A stretch of DNA of 13,620 bases, taken from NCBI GenBank assembly GCA_018828825.1, contig JAHJUV010000012.1, forward strand, positions 1 to 13,620, given 5' to 3'. A program made the position numbers and the translations under genes. Below, piece by piece: positions 13,099 through 13,620 of the stretch. The notes below the pieces were generated by a model that saw only the letters and a list, made by a program, of their open reading frames with translations, did no database searches and was not told the DNA's origin. Numbering within the stretch: the stretch's first letter is position 1; each line of letters opens with the position of its first letter. This DNA comes from Planctomycetota bacterium. GTDB taxonomy: Bacteria; Planctomycetota; Phycisphaerae; Sedimentisphaerales; UBA12454.

Positions 13099-13620
13099 AT
13101 GTCGGAAAAACTTATAATAGATTTGAAAAAATGTGAAAGCCGCACACCGCTTGATGTGCAATGCTCATATAAGCATCATCCCGCGAACAACGGCATAAAT
13201 GCGCTTTTGGAAAAGATTCGCTTTGCTCTTATCTGCCGAAAGTGCAAGACTGCACCGTGCATAACTGCTTGTCCCCGCAAAGCGTTGGAGAAAGTGGATA
13301 CCGGCTGGGGCGGTGAGCAGGTCCTTAAAAGGGCCGATATGCTCTGCACCGGCTGCGGTACCTGTGCGATTGCTTGTCCTTTCGGCACGGTTTATACCGA
13401 GATCGCAGCATTTGTCGATGATGTATGCGATTTGTGCAGAGGCAGACTGAAAAACAATGAAAAACCGCTTTGTGTCAGAACCTGTAAAAGCGGTGCACTT
13501 GACTGGCAGGAAATTGATGCAAAACAGAACAAGGATATGACCGAAGTTTTTGATGGTGTAGTTGCGAAAGTGGCGGGCGGTGATTTATGGGAGCCATTTT
13601 TGCCAAAAAGCCAAAAGGCA
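13099..13620 (+). CDS. Multi-cluster 4Fe-4S ferredoxin-type protein (cut by window end)
   Basis: 174 codons are visible and remain open at the window end. The protein resembles HycB/DMSO-reductase-B-type electron-transfer subunits. Cluster motifs: C46-x2-C49-x4-C54-x3-C58-P, C83-x2-C86-x2-C89-x3-C93-P, and C110-x2-C113 with C125-x3-C129. Additional cysteines occur at 12 and 22. No transmembrane or twin-arginine signal is seen at the N-terminus, suggesting a cytoplasmic protein. The start ATG is 2 bases after the stop of the flavoprotein gene and lacks a clear ribosome binding site, suggesting coupled translation in the same operon. It would extend the electron wire from the NAD(P)H-linked pair toward a catalytic subunit (hydrogenase, formate dehydrogenase or similar) encoded beyond the window; which one cannot be told. 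Confidence 0.85.
   Translation, partial: MSEKLIIDLKKCESRTPLDVQCSYKHHPANNGINALLEKIRFALICRKCKTAPCITACPRKALEKVDTGWGGEQVLKRADMLCTGCGTCAIACPFGTVYTEIAAFVDDVCDLCRGRLKNNEKPLCVRTCKSGALDWQEIDAKQNKDMTEVFDGVVAKVAGGDLWEPFLPKSQKA

Noticed and set aside
1..13620. CRISPR array, tRNA or rRNA genes, transposase or prophage genes
   Set aside because: Both strands were read for regularly spaced repeats, cloverleaf arms and mobile-element proteins; none was seen.

Overview
The window reads as ordinary chromosomal DNA of an anaerobic bacterium of moderate GC content. Gene content (a Rex-controlled set of iron-sulfur and flavin redox genes, an smc gene, a paired M16 peptidase operon), TTG start codons on two core genes, and short GC-rich palindromic repeats would fit a planctomycete of the Phycisphaerae type. 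That placement is inference from style and memory, not proved by any marker here.

Left part (1-4505). The 5' portion of trpS (tryptophanyl-tRNA synthetase) runs leftward off the window edge. A 408-base divergent gap follows; it holds probable promoters for both neighbours and an unexplained foldable block at 629-702. smc (chromosome condensation ATPase) then runs rightward.

Middle (4506-7938). Two M16-family peptidase genes lie 2 bases apart and have complementary defects: the first lacks the zinc site but keeps the substrate-binding Arg/Tyr region, the second has the zinc site but lacks the Arg/Tyr motif, so they probably form one heterodimeric enzyme. A REP-like palindrome directly follows the second stop codon. 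Next is a small unknown gene, probably transcribed from its own first codon (leaderless). Its coding sequence carries two in-frame copies of a GC-rich palindromic element; the second contains a 14/16 match to the ParB-binding site parS. A 299-base gap with direct repeats and a strong extended -10 promoter follows.

Right part (7939-13620). The most unusual gene is an 806-residue fusion of a sensorless histidine kinase, a CoA-disulfide/persulfide reductase and a rhodanese domain. A well-placed internal ribosome binding site could also produce the reductase-rhodanese part alone. Downstream is the NADH-sensing repressor gene rex, preceded by two Rex-operator-like palindromes that flank a probable promoter. 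rex is followed closely by a 4Fe-4S dicluster protein and an FAD/NAD(P)/2Fe-2S protein, related to the beta and gamma subunits of soluble hydrogenase or sulfite/sulfur reductase, and by a polyferredoxin-like protein cut by the window end. Together these suggest a module that senses NADH/NAD+ and thiol/sulfur redox state and controls disposal of reducing equivalents; the catalytic subunit served by the electron-transfer proteins is not in view.

No tRNA, rRNA, CRISPR array, transposase or phage gene was found.
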